64,000 bases of DNA from Plasmopara viticola (Eukaryota; Oomycota; Peronosporomycetes; Peronosporales; Peronosporaceae): NCBI GenBank assembly GCA_001695595.3, contig MBPM02000088.1:1-64000 (forward strand), read 5' to 3'. The translations under genes and the position numbers were made by a program. Below, piece after piece: positions 51,644 through 62,529 of the stretch. Within the stretch, counting starts at the first letter, position 1. Every line of letters starts with the position of its first letter. Below the pieces are notes generated by a model. That model did no database searches, was not told where the DNA came from, and saw only the letters and a program-made list of their open reading frames with translations.

Positions 51644-52869
51644 ATGGCAGACATTGCCATGACTGGAGAAGGAGGAGCTAGTAGCACGTTTCGCTCGATC
51701 TTTGGCGATCAGAAGAAGCAAAAAGATGATGTGCTTCAGCTGGAGCATGGGCAGAGCGATGGCGGCGCTTCAGGCGCCTCTCACTCGAGCGCTGTCCTGG
51801 CCACAGACGACGATGATGAGGCTTTGTGGAATGATGAGCCGTCTTTAGATGATAGTGCCAGTGCATCGGGGAACAACAGTATGCTAGGACTTCAATTTGC
51901 GGTGAGTTGCAGCTTTTAGAATCAATGTGTTGACTGAGGCTGAATGTGTGCTTGCTCGCAATAGCAACAAAGGTCCATGGAAGAGTGGGCTGACGAAGAC
52001 GATGAGGAGGAACATTGGAAAGATGCATTGCAAGATCGCGTGAATCAGCTTGAACTCTCTTTGCAGCATAGAAACGACGTCACTGTCGCAGACTCTCGAC
52101 CTTACTTCGACCCACAACAGAAATTTGCAGTCGTTGATACGGAAGGCGTTGAGTCGCTTTCAATGTCAACGCGAAGTTTGTCACGCGGCTTAGACGTAAA
52201 TCGACCGCGTAATGCCAGCCGCCACAAGATGCAACGCACATCTTCGTTACATGCGTGTATTAGTAGCGACAATGTAATCACGACCGACCCGCAATTTGGC
52301 CTGTGGAATTGTAAAGTGGCGGATGGAAAAGTTGTTAATTTGATCGGTCACGACAGCCGCTCACGGGCAACTACGGTGGATTTTGTTGCCCGCAACATCG
52401 AAACGGTAGAGCATTATCGTAAGCGCTCAGGCTCGGTTAGTGGTTCGAGTGCAACTAAGACGAATTCTCCGCGGCATTCTCTGTCGTTGAAAAAAGCGAC
52501 GAACAGCAATCATTCTAGCCCAATTCAACGAATCAACAGTCGTTTTCGTGGGACCAAGGCAGCTGGACAAACGTCTTCAGGCGCGGCGGTATGCCACGTA
52601 AGCGAAACAGAGGCTATTCGCCGTTATGTGCTGGACGATGTTAAAAACGTAAGTTGATTAATTTTATAGGTATGCGAATCGAATTAACTGTTTTTACTAT
52701 TTTCCAGATGTCCATGGAACGGCTTGTGAGCGACGCCCAGCGATTACACTTTTTAGAAAATTATTATCAAAATCGCCAAGGACCAGGTGCCACGCCCGCC
52801 GCTACGACATCGACCACAGTAGCTCCGACGTCGCCTATTCTCTCTTTATCGCCACTGTCGACATCCTGA
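51644..52869 (+). CDS. Unrecognised Ser-rich protein, three exons
   Basis: The gene model has exons 51644-51901, 51965-52648 and 52708-52869, with introns of 63 and 59 bp. All junctions are GT-AG and in phase 0, giving 367 residues. The start ATG opens MADIAMTGEGGAS. Residues 50-75 are acidic. Residues 86-120 (QQRSMEEWADEDDEEEHWKD, then DRVNQLELSLQ) look like an acidic patch followed by a short helix or coiled coil. A more ordered segment follows, FGLWNCKVADGKVVNLIGH. Long Ser/Thr/Arg-rich stretches are probably disordered and phosphorylatable. Near the end MERLVSDAQRLHFLENYY may form a helix, and the last 25 residues are Thr/Ser/Pro. There is no signal peptide or membrane segment. I do not recognise a family. 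The neighbours are retroelement debris, so context gives no clue. The splice sites and steady coding composition make it a real gene. Confidence 0.75.
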
Positions 52870-53524
52870 CCGCCACTTGGTTATGTTGTATTCTTATATT
52901 TTGCATATGTGATATTTCGCCACGCGCTCTATTTAATGACAGCTTCATCGCTGCAACGCAATCTTTTAGCCTTGGCTTTTGTCACTTCCATAACAAACAT
53001 CAAATTCTAGTCTGTCGATGATTTTGCGGTCGTAAGCTTATTTGTAGGAAGCTAGTGGAATATTTGCTATAAGTACTCTCCTTCCCTTTATAAAACATTA
53101 TTTCTCCCTTTTTCTAGAAGTCCTGGGCAAGGTGCTGCTCCTAGCACCTCTTTTGTACCTTTCTCCGCGCTAAACTTTGCTGCTTTGACAAGGATAAGCG
53201 CAAGTAGGACCGTCTTAACGGTGGCTGGTAGTGCTATAACAATCACAATATTGGTCATATGATTAAGGAGGAACATTCTCCTTGATACCCACGGCAAGCT
53301 TGTTAGATATCGATGCTATACACAAAGCAATTACAGCTGGAGACGTGCAGAAAGATACGATGTGCGACTGCCCACTATTAGGATCGTTGTCTACAATGTT
53401 ATGTATATGGTCCGAAATCACTCTACAAACTGGTATATATCTATTGATAGAACGCCTGTCGTGCAAAGGCCCCTTTTAACAAAAACCCAGATTTTGCTAT
53501 AAAACTCTCGGGCTATATCTGTCA
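52870..53524. other. Downstream flank with two weak minus-strand frames
   Basis: This is the 3' flank of the Ser-rich gene. Two overlapping minus-strand frames (53263-53466 and 53088-53297) are open for about 65-69 codons. The lower one includes a hydrophobic run (NIVIVIALPATVKTVLLALI) that could be a membrane helix. They may be pieces of one frameshifted gene, but I recognise no family and leave them uncalled. Confidence 0.3.
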
Positions 53525-53724
53525 CGCTCTTGGTAGTGAAAGGAACTCGTGCCAGAATGCTGATGTGCTATAGCGATACTACAAATCATAACGCAACTAC
53601 CTTGCGAAAACTCTTTCAACAAAAAGCAAGATCTTGATTCATCTTTATACCGTCCGTAACATTATTACTTGCCCCGATAATCTCCGATGCTGGTGTAGTG
53701 TCAAAGAGTGACAAAATTTACACG
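53525..53724 (+). repeat. Orphan fragment of the 663-bp satellite
   Basis: About 200 bp match the satellite unit from cgctcttggtagtgaaagg to the tacacg that follows the agtgtcaaagagt segment, in the same orientation as the array but 14 kb beyond its end. It shares diagnostic changes with the outermost units rather than the core: gaatgctgatgtgctatagcg as near 38479, and ctttcaacaaaaagcaag as near 39199. It directly abuts gypsy integrase debris on its right (from about 53740). Confidence 0.95.
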
Positions 53725-53739
53725 AGCGCAGTGTTTAGT

Positions 53740-55470
53740 GCAAACTGTACTCTTTATAGCTGACTGGCCCACAAATCTGGCACCTTCGTGCGCGCACTAC
53801 GCAGCGAGTCCTTTAACAGACGGTCACTTCACTTCGTCTGACCACCTGTCTTGAACGTCTGCTGTAGACATCGGCAAATAAGCACCCACTAGTTGGACTA
53901 GAAATTACCAAAACACGGCAATAAAACACGGATTCATATCCAAGCCATCGCGCCCAAAACTACCACTGTAGATATAAACGGCCTCATTATATATTTCCCA
54001 GTTGTTCTAGTTCAAGCAGGTGATATTATCGTACACAGGTTCCACACGAACACAACTATGCCCATGTTGTCTACAATTTCTGATAAGCCAAGGCCAAAGC
54101 TGAGACGTATAGACTTCCCAAAACTTACAAGATCTAGCAGGCTTTGTAAAGTTTCCACTGTGTGAGCTGTGTGCTTGACTCCTTCACAGGTCTCCAGGTC
54201 CTCACATACATAGCCACCCAATTTTCAAGCAACACCGTTAATATGTGGTACATTCCAAATATGAAAGTGTTCTCTTGACCAAAATGACCACATTTTGGAT
54301 AAATCGAAGTCGCACCAGTTTTTCGTCACTTGGAGCAATTACTGCTTGGACTAGAATTGCCAATTTTATCTCGTTATCAAGAAATTCGCCTGCCCACATG
54401 AAGTAAGCCAAGTGTGATTACTGTCGAATGGTCAACTGCTCAACTTTGGCATATTTGCCTGCAATGAAAAGTAGTATTTCAGATTGGCATTCGTTAAGTA
54501 AAGCTAGCGGATCCACTCGTTCAAAACTCTGTGCCGTATCAATCTATATATCGGCTTGCGCAAAAGAATGTCGGCAGGCACATCGAGTTTGCCACGCTTG
54601 TAGATAGCGTGAGAATGTTATCCCGCAAACCTTGATAATCATTTCACATTTCGACTTATTTTATATCATTCTCTGGCAACTAATTTGTATAATGAGCGGG
54701 GAATCTGCGCTTGGCAGTTTAAGTTTTCCAGACAAGACCAAAATGAAGCGCCTACAATCGCCTCCTTCATACTGCAGTAATTTACAACCTATGAGTTAGC
54801 CCATCACAAACGACGCTAATTGCTTTTGTGTCGATTGGCAAAGCCAGGACTGGTACCTGCTGATACTTTTCGTTGATGCTCTTAAAAATATCCTGTTGTT
54901 GGCTTTTCCGCACCACTAAATACCAATTTAAACTAACCAGGCAGAAGCTTGGAAATATTTGAATAATCCACTCTGTACGTGTGCATACAACTGACCAGGC
55001 TCGATTAGTGCCTCAAACCCTTATAAAAGGATAGTGTTAGCCAAATCAAGGCGTACTTTTCTTTCACATAATCATATACTTTTCAGCGCTACTTACAAGT
55101 AGCCGAAGAGTTTGATATCTAGCCCCTTAGTCGATGTTGACATAACTTTCATTGCTCTTAAAATATGCCTCGGATGGCTCTAGAGCCATTTATCTCTTTG
55201 AGAGAAAATCTTTAGTCAAAATACCGTCAAAGTAAATCGGAGTAAGCGCTTGCAAGGATTGAAACGTTTGTGTCGTTAACCGACTAGACGCAGTCGGGGT
55301 GGTCGATAGATCTTGTAATTTTACAATTTACACATAAAGCATACCACTAGATGCACTAGCCGGCCGTGGAATCAATCTGACATTCGCAATTGATATCCTT
55401 AACGATATCTATCAAATCTAGTGCACTACTCAAAAATATTGTGCGAGCTAAGTCGTTTCGTGAGATGATT
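53740..55470 (-). mobile_element. Decayed Ty3/gypsy pol: RT, RNase H and integrase
   Basis: Going down the minus strand, TIFLSSALDLID near 55400 corresponds to the RT STIFSALDLxDG motif. RYFD near 55240 corresponds to the catalytic YFDD box. A VVCD segment near 54800 and KRRFPAHY near 54680 correspond to RNase H. PSDEKL near 54320 begins the integrase zinc-binding domain. CEDLETCEGVKHTAH and a following GLGLSEIVDNMGIVVFV (54012-54221) correspond to the ..CE.CQRVK.. and ..FGLPKD..GNTGILVFVD.. segments. MSTAD near 53860 is the integrase ADHPQTDG region, disrupted immediately afterwards. Many stops and frameshifts show an old dead copy. Confidence 0.8.
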
Positions 55471-56934
55471 TATTTTTGAGTACCGTTGTACTGTTCAGCT
55501 TATGTACTAGTCACTCTTATAATTCGGGTTTTCTTGTGCATAGAAAGTTGATGACAAGTACGGAGATTAAAACTTCTCCATCAGCAGTTCTTCGTCTATT
55601 TAGCAATGAAGACACAAATGAACTTTCGCTGGTCTCGTAGTAGTATCATTGCCAAACAAGCTCGAATTATTCTTATTAAACTTTAGAACAAAGCTTTGTG
55701 TCTGGTACAACTGTTACAGGACTAAAATAAATGTGGCATGCCATCCAAACTTTTTTCAGAAAGAGGTGTTAGGTACAAAATTGACCTTTGAATCCATAGG
55801 ATCGTTTGGATTTTAAATTAAGGCGTAAATCACGCTGCATGTTAGACTGTGTTAAGCATCTTGATTAGAAGATGTAATTGTATCCTTGTGAAGACCTTCA
55901 ATCCGTTAAAACACACTATACCCGCGTCAAAACTTTAATAACTTCGAGCTCTTTGAGGTTAAGTATGCCAACGACCGAGACACAACAGCTCTGAAGTGCC
56001 AATTATCTCTGCCGATATAGTCAATGTCAACGACCGGGCCTTTTGTAGCACCGAAAAAACAATTTTGCCTCATTCCTCCATTTTTCATCGGCAGAATTGT
56101 GATTCACACTCAGTGAAGAGATTTGCACCCCGAAACCAGTACCTGCTATATTTGGCGCTATCAAGTGCTACCACCAAAGCTTATTCACCCGCTAAGAAAG
56201 GTTTAAGACGTCGTCACGACTTCATTCGTGAAAACACTCGTACCTTTAATGCCTTCTATTTTTGTCTCGGTTGTATACTTGCCGTTGCTTCCTTTCAGAA
56301 GATCGTAAGCACTAAAGGGATAGGAATGTGACGCATTGAAACGCTTATGCGCGGGATTAGGCAAACTGCTCCAATGACTTTGCTTTGAAAGTCAATCGAG
56401 GGTTCGTGCTTTCCATTCCGTGGCCTACCCAGGATCAAATTAGTTTTGACCATGTCAAACTCAAGAAATGACTTAATTTTGTAAAAATTCTCAAGTTTTT
56501 CAGCGAGGTCTATACCACCCTAGGCACGTCTAAAACTGATCCATCAGGCAGTTAAACTAACACTTATTATTGCTTCGCATTTGTAAAACATCAGTCAATA
56601 TTTTCTGATAGACCGCACTTACTTGCCGGTGCGCATGATTGCATACTGCGTCAAGATATATAGACTTGTACACTTGCGTGAACAACCAGCAGTCTACAGC
56701 CGCTCGTTTTTTTTTCGATAACCATTAAGTTTCGAAGGACTAACTTCTTACGAGGCGTATCGGTCCACAATCGTTCACCAAAAGGGCAATTCGCCTCCGC
56801 TGGCGATGAGCTTCGTACTAATTTAAGAGAGCGTCGTCTTCAAGCAACCTGTCAAAACCCTGATGTTCGACTTGTCGAACTTCTCGTGACTGTCACGGTT
56901 CATGTGCTACAATTTGTTGTAGCGAAAGCAGCCG
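55471..56934. other. Region upstream of a gypsy remnant, no gene assigned
   Basis: In element orientation this would be the gag and protease portion of the gypsy copy at 53.7-55.5 kb, but nothing is recognisable. A plus-strand open frame at 55996-56331 (111 codons) has no ATG and an odd composition. The opposite strand contains YTTETKIEGIKGTSVFTNEV in one frame, which looks coding but is unassigned. Confidence 0.35.
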
Positions 56935-57160
56935 ATGATTTTTTGCTCGTCAACACTAAATGCCTTTTGGACCGGATCGAAGTCAGTGGGCGCAAAACTA
57001 TCAGTATGTATGACGATAGGCATCCCAAACACGGCATTTTGGAGCAATCCTAAGAGTGGCTGTCTCCTCTCGAAGAGCATTTCGAATCGCCTACTTCATC
57101 GCTGCGACTTGCCTATTAAAAGACGTAATGCGTGGCAGACCTCATATTTTCGGTTGACTT
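56935..57160 (-). mobile_element. RNase H remnant of a second gypsy-type lineage
   Basis: The minus-strand frame near 56940-57080 reads LLQNAVFGMPIVIHTDS, then FSVDEQKIIGCFRY. This resembles the RNase H start ..FGMPFVIHTDASD.. and the later ..VIGYFSRKL.. of Ty3/gypsy elements. Here HTD occupies the place held by VCDAS-type motifs in the other copies of this window, so it probably comes from another lineage. It ends in a TAG and is heavily damaged. Confidence 0.45.
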
Positions 57161-58325
57161 GTTTGCGAATTGGCACCCTAGTAATGAAGCCTCCACCTTT
57201 TTTCGCTCATGGATGCATTATTGCGCCTCCATTGCTTGCAGACGAAAAATGTGAGCTTAAGTGGACTCAGACCTCGTCAGAAATTATGTGGCTCTAAAGT
57301 TATCCGTCATGTGCTCCAACAACACGAAAGTATTAAGAAGATAGTTTTACAGGTGATAGTCCAGCTTTAGCTCGGCTTCCCAGTAAAAAGAGTGCAAAAG
57401 GAGGGCGCAACTGATCGTCTGTGAGCATGGCCAATTTAGTGACCATGTCTATATTTTAGAGCGACCCATGAACGGCTTGGTAAATTGACTATAGAATTTT
57501 AATTTTATCAACTAACACTTCTATCCTCAGGGTTGCCGAATCTAATGCAGTAACTCTAATCATAGAGCTCAACGTCGCGATGCGTTTAAAATGCTTGGCA
57601 ACATGGAAGGCTGAAAATTTTGCCGCCGCCCCAGACACGTAAAAACAGCAAGTCTTTTTAAAATTACAAGCTGCGCATCCAACATTTGTGTAAAGTTGGT
57701 TCTATCCATCCCGATAGCTTTAAAAGGGTCCAAAAAAATTATCCGATTTAATGCACGAATTGTTTGAATTTGCCGTTTTCAGATTGATTTACTTATTACC
57801 TTAGCTTAAATCGATTTGGTACATGCTCTAATATTAGCTCGCAATTTATGCGAGGACTATATCCATCTTCGTAATTGTTAAGGGACCTCAGTATTTCGGT
57901 AAAAATACCAGTAGCATACCTGATATGCACAGAATCCAGGACGGCATAAGTCCTGGCTTTTAAATCGCCTGCTTGGCAGAACGGCTTTCACTTTCGTCGG
58001 TAAAACGCTTCTGAAGATCATTTCTTACTGTTATCTTCCCGTCGTCAAGACGTAAATAAACTTCTTTTGTAAAGACTTATCTGAAAGGCTAAGCGCTGGG
58101 CTTGCCCTGATGATTCTGCCCTAGTAAGGGCGATGTAGGTTGCCCACCAAGCTACTACAACCATTACAATCGCATTTCTACCTCGATTACTACCTCGAAG
58201 AAAAACTATAATTTTTTACAAGTAGTTAATTTGAAAGATACCAGATGAAGGCAACAAATTGCAGAAATGTACCCGGAACAAAAGGACTTTAATGATCTTC
58301 TCTATAAATAAGCAACGCAGGGTTT
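57161..58325. other. Intergenic region, nothing recognised
   Basis: This A/T-rich sequence between retroelement debris and the 3' end of the carrier gene has no open frame with coding character, no RNA gene and no repeat visible by eye. Confidence 0.4.
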
Positions 58326-59391
58326 TCACTCTTTGTCAGTGTTCTTCGAATCCTGCCATTCCTCGTGATCTTCATTATTCGATGCGTGTCGCAAAAATTT
58401 GAGCGCAATTTCATACGAAGCAAAAGTCGAGCTGGCTGCGACGGCAGACTTGAGTAAGCTAGGCACCGTACCCTTATAAAGTCCTCGTATACCTTCGTGT
58501 TGCAGTACATCAAGAAAGCAGGACCAACTTGATGAGTACATTGGGATCATCCCGTACGAAGTACAACGCGGCACGTTGCGCATTTGCATGCGCTTTTTAA
58601 CTGTATCTAATGGATACACTGCAAGCTTCGATACTATTCCAGCCAGAGCACCGTTTCCACCATACGATAGTGCTGTCGTCATTGGCTTCCATATGCCTTC
58701 TTCGCCTATCTGTCGATGCTTAACTGACATCTCATTCAGCGTCGAATAAACACCAAAGCTCAGTCCAACGTATGGCGCAATTTGAACAACAGTCGCACCA
58801 AGTCCACTATAGAATCCACGAAGTCTTTGTGTCGTCCATACGTGCATTATTAAACTGCGCATTGTTGGAAACCTCTTTGGCACTCCCTGGCTGGCAAACG
58901 CTGTTCGAAAGAAATCGAGTGGATACGTGAGTACACATGCAGTGACGCCCGCTACTGCGCCACTAGTGGCAGAAATCGCTACCGTCGGTATATTCAGTGT
59001 CGCAATATTGTCATTTCGTTCCCACCAGCGATTTAATGCACGATAGCTGGCAAACTGCAACGCTGAGTAGCTCACCCAGAGCCCTGTGGCCGCCACGTTC
59101 CCGCGCCAAAAGCTTCTTAGTCCTTCCTCTGCATAAACGCTGCGCACAGCTTGTAATACGCTGGTGTACTTGGCTTTATTTGCGATGTGCGTAGGCTGCA
59201 CTTGAAACCGAATTTTGAGGAGGTCCAATGGCGCAGCAATCAGTCGCGTGAGCCCTACAGCAGCGACATAGCACACACGTATGCGGTTTACTAGAGACTA
59301 CATAATAATGTATTGATGCTTGACTATAACCTCCAGACACGGCGCCAGCGATTGCCGCCTCAGAGGTGGAGGCGCCGTCCGTTTTTGTCAT
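58326..59391 (-). CDS. TPC1: Mitochondrial carrier, thiamine pyrophosphate (TPC1/SLC25A19) type
   Basis: This is a two-exon gene of 329 residues. Exon 1 is 59331-59391 (ATG, MTKTDGAS), the intron is 59255-59330 (76 bp, gttata to ctgtag) and exon 2 is 58326-59254. Splicing restores AGAVSGGLTRLIAAPLDLLK, the classic start of a carrier repeat, which the unspliced frame lacks. All three signature motifs are present: PLDLLK, PLDFFR and PLDTVK. So are the paired segments FWRGN, FYSGL and LYKGT. Three repeats of about 100 residues predict six membrane helices in the inner mitochondrial membrane. KIRFQVQ after the first motif and FRTAFASQG after the second are typical of the thiamine pyrophosphate carrier group, so import of that cofactor is likely. 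Another SLC25 substrate cannot be excluded. The C-terminal 25 residues are charged. Confidence 0.9.
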
Positions 59392-59973
59392 TAGCTTGCT
59401 TTTAGAAATTTCTAAATACGGTCATTTGTATTTACCACACTCTTTTAAAATACGTAAGGAGAAAATTGTAGTATGACATCGATCTAATAAAATACCTGCG
59501 CTTTATAGGACACGTTTTGCAAAAATCTGTCACCATTACGTTAGAATCTGAGCTGTGTTATGTTGCGACCGCATTTGTGATCGCGCCAAATACCGCAAAC
59601 TTGTTGCAGCTTTTTGTTTTCTCGTTAAAGCAAAGCGCCCCGACCGCAGCCGTATCATCCCGCACGCTTCGTTTTTGCAAGGCACTGTGTGACGTCGTTA
59701 GACGTTCCCACGCCCTACGCAAATGTATTGTCCACCCAAACCTTCTAGACGATTGCGAACAAATTGTACTACTTTCCATCATCTGTCAGATGCGCAGTTT
59801 GCGCTAATCAAAAGGAATACGAGGTGGACAGCATAGCCGAGATAGTGGTTGAGCAACTTGTAAAAGAGATCAAGTTTAACCAGTAAAGCAATATTGAAGG
59901 ACACCTAGCGGGCACTTACAGATGGACTAGATCTTCAATCCTAAAGAATTCATAGTTATTCTTCGATTAAGAA
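59392..59973. other. Upstream region of the carrier gene
   Basis: This should contain the carrier promoter. Overlapping open frames on both strands at about 59517-59807 (96 codons plus, 74 codons minus with an ATG) have no recognisable motif. Just after, near 59815-59900, a plus-strand frame reads KEYEVDSIAEIV, which faintly recalls the start of a gypsy chromodomain but is too short to call. Confidence 0.3.
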
Positions 59974-60378
59974 ATGCAAAGTTGTAGTCGTAAGCCCTCC
60001 TTACCTCATACAATTGAACGTCATGACTATGACATGGCTTCAACAGCCAAATACAGCGTGGCAGAGCAGTGGTCTTTACCAAAGGAACAGTGTGACGTCA
60101 TTGACTTCAATTTTGGTCAGAGCAAGCGGCTAAAATGCTTTAGGAAAGTAAGTTTTCCACACCACGCCAACACTCTGTGCCATAACGCTGATGCATCGTA
60201 CACTATTACAGTAAACTACGTGTGTGACACATTTACCAACTTCATAGAGGATAAACTGGAACACAACATGGTAGTATGTACATCGTGCAGCCTACTGAAT
60301 TTTATCGACAGGTATTACCAAATCCTCACTCGAGAAAGTGGCGTATCATTGGTCGCAGTCAAGTTTCTGAGAGAGTAA
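59974..60378 (+). CDS. Hypothetical 134-residue open frame
   Basis: An ATG-started frame of 134 codons ends in TAA. The first half (for example EQWSLPKEQCDVIDFNFGQS) has ordinary protein composition. The second half is Cys-, Asn- and Thr-rich, with VVCTSCSLLNFIDRYYQIL. A donor-like site (aggaaagtaagt) at about 60145 leaves open that only the first 57 codons are exonic. No family is recognised, there is no signal peptide, and retroelement debris lies nearby, so it may be a chance frame. Confidence 0.25.
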   Translation: MQSCSRKPSLPHTIERHDYDMASTAKYSVAEQWSLPKEQCDVIDFNFGQSKRLKCFRKVSFPHHANTLCHNADASYTITVNYVCDTFTNFIEDKLEHNMVVCTSCSLLNFIDRYYQILTRESGVSLVAVKFLRE

Positions 60379-62529
60379 TCTCACGGCCAAGAGTCAAGCA
60401 CTTAGCTTACCCCTCCGATTAGAGAATCGTATACGCTTAAACGACGATCTCCATCTTCTTAGGCCTCGGAAAAGGGCTTTGGTTTTTCTGTGTAAATCTT
60501 AAGAAGATTGGCTACCAGTTTCTGATCTGCCTGAGTCCAAGAATATATTTACTGATCGTAGAGCCCGAACGCCGTGACGACTTCCGGCTGCTTGGCGATA
60601 GAGAGGGCTGTCATTGAAGTCGCTGCCTCCTGTCCATTCATGTTAGCAAAGGCGAGAAAATTACCCTTAAATGGCTCGCACAACAATTGAGGGCTATTAT
60701 TTACTCAACTTAATTAACTGAGAAGATGCTGAATCGGGAAAAAATATGCACCTTAATTTGCTTATCAAGGACAAACGTTACGACTGTCAGCTGGCGGCTG
60801 GAAGAGCCCATTGAAACTTGTCATATAAATGTGCCAAATTTGAACTCTGCGTCTAAGCTCGCGCTTGCCCAACAACGAAAGCTTGGCCTTCAAAAGCAGC
60901 GCTTGTGTTTACGAAACCTGCGCCTGTGTCATAGGCGATGAAAGCTAAATGATACGCTTGCCAAAAAGCATTTAGGCAAGAATGACTGTAGAAGAACCTT
61001 TTTCAGCAGGCATCAGGCAATCTGACTTAACCACCGTGGGTAAACATGCAAGTCGCGTTTCGCAAGATCTCTCTACCCCTTTTAAACAACGAGAAAAGCA
61101 GCGCAAAATAATGAATATCCGGCGAGTACACCGAGCAATCAGCTATACAGCTTCCCGCGGTGAGAGGGCTCATTCCTCGCGTGGCATCTATGAAATGTAA
61201 ACGGCTCAATAGGAGCCGTCCAATCAGCACGACCTTACGACGGCCATGCGCATGCATTTAGTACCTCATCAAATTTCTTTCAAGCATTAGATATCTGTAT
61301 ACAAGCTAGCCTGCACTCAATAAAGAAAAACATCATTAGCACTATCATTACAACCTTTCTGTTGGTGACCGATTCTAGAATGAAATTAATATTCGCAATA
61401 ATTTAAATAAAGTTGCAAATGTTTTTGAGATTGCTGTACAGCTTGATCACATGACAGACCGTAGAGCTCTCGCCTCTGAGATCTCTCGGCTTCGACAAAA
61501 TGCCAACCTAGACGCCAAAATTGTATATTCTGCGCGTGACTATCGAGCCACTTTAAATCTCGCTCAACGGGTACATCAAACTCCGCGGCTTAGAAACGAT
61601 GCGCTCGTAAGTTTGAAATTTAAAGCTTAGACCAGTCTTACCGGAGCCGCTCGTAGAGCTTCAGCTAAATCTGTAACTTCAGATCAATCACGCTACTCTA
61701 CGGAAATCTTTGGCGCTCCGCGCCTCTGCTTCACTAGGCACTTAACAAAGTCGTACCAGGCAAAATTGACACCGCTAACGTCTAGACCTTGCGCTAGATG
61801 CATAAGGAGCAGCAGCTCCTGAGCTTCTGTGAATAAGCGCATGATATTGTTCTAGGGGTCGGCTCAAGCGGTACAGCCGTAGCTTCTTCGAACAGTTCCA
61901 AGACCCATTAAAATTTTGAGTTTAACTTCAATTCTTTTGGTGTGACTCACAAATTATCTAAATTGCTCGACCGCCGCGAATGTTCCGGGTAGTTACTTCC
62001 CTTCGGACTGATTTTGTCAGCCTTTTAAATCGCACAGTCAAAGCCTTATGGCCAATATGGTGATGGCCATGGACACTACTGGCTACAGAAGGGCTAATCA
62101 AGCCTTTCCTAGCACTGATTCTTTGCGCGGGGGCAACAGTTAAAGCGTGCTGATAGCACGTCAGGAGTTACGTTTACATTCTTGTGGATCCTGATACCTC
62201 TTGAGGCCTTTCCGTAAAATGTTTGGTGTGTCGAAATCGGCTCAAGCTAAGCAACATTGCACGTCGACCTTAGCGATTTCAAAGCCTTGCAAGGTCTGGT
62301 ATAATCATTTAAACTTTGGGCGATAGGTTTTAGAGTCTTGCGGTACTTTATCGCCGTATAATGATGATATAATTAATTGCTCGTTATTATTCGAGAAATT
62401 TTATGTTTGTCATGGGCTTTTTTTCGCCCTATTGATTCAGTTTAGTCTTTTTTGGTGGAGTCCGAATACTGTTTCTCTAAAAATGCATTGTCATAGTACT
62501 TTAATTAGTTGTATTGGATCAAAAGCGGG
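60379..62529. other. Gene-poor region with unassigned coding-like scraps
   Basis: There is no supported gene. On the minus strand at about 60475-60650 an ATG-started frame (MNGQEAATSMTALSIAKQ) is interrupted by one TAA and continues as WTQADQKLVANLLKIYTEK, which looks like a decayed small protein. On the plus strand at about 61380-61630 a 75-codon frame includes a helical stretch (RRALASEISRLRQNANL). The minus strand at 61.6-62.0 kb also has coding-like pieces (MRLFTEAQELLLLMHLAQGL). They may be gag or integrase debris of the element to the right, but this is unproven. Confidence 0.3.

Noticed and set aside
56935..57297. 120-codon plus-strand open frame
   Set aside because: The opposite strand carries an RNase H-like motif (FGMPIVIHTDS), so the plus frame is probably antisense.
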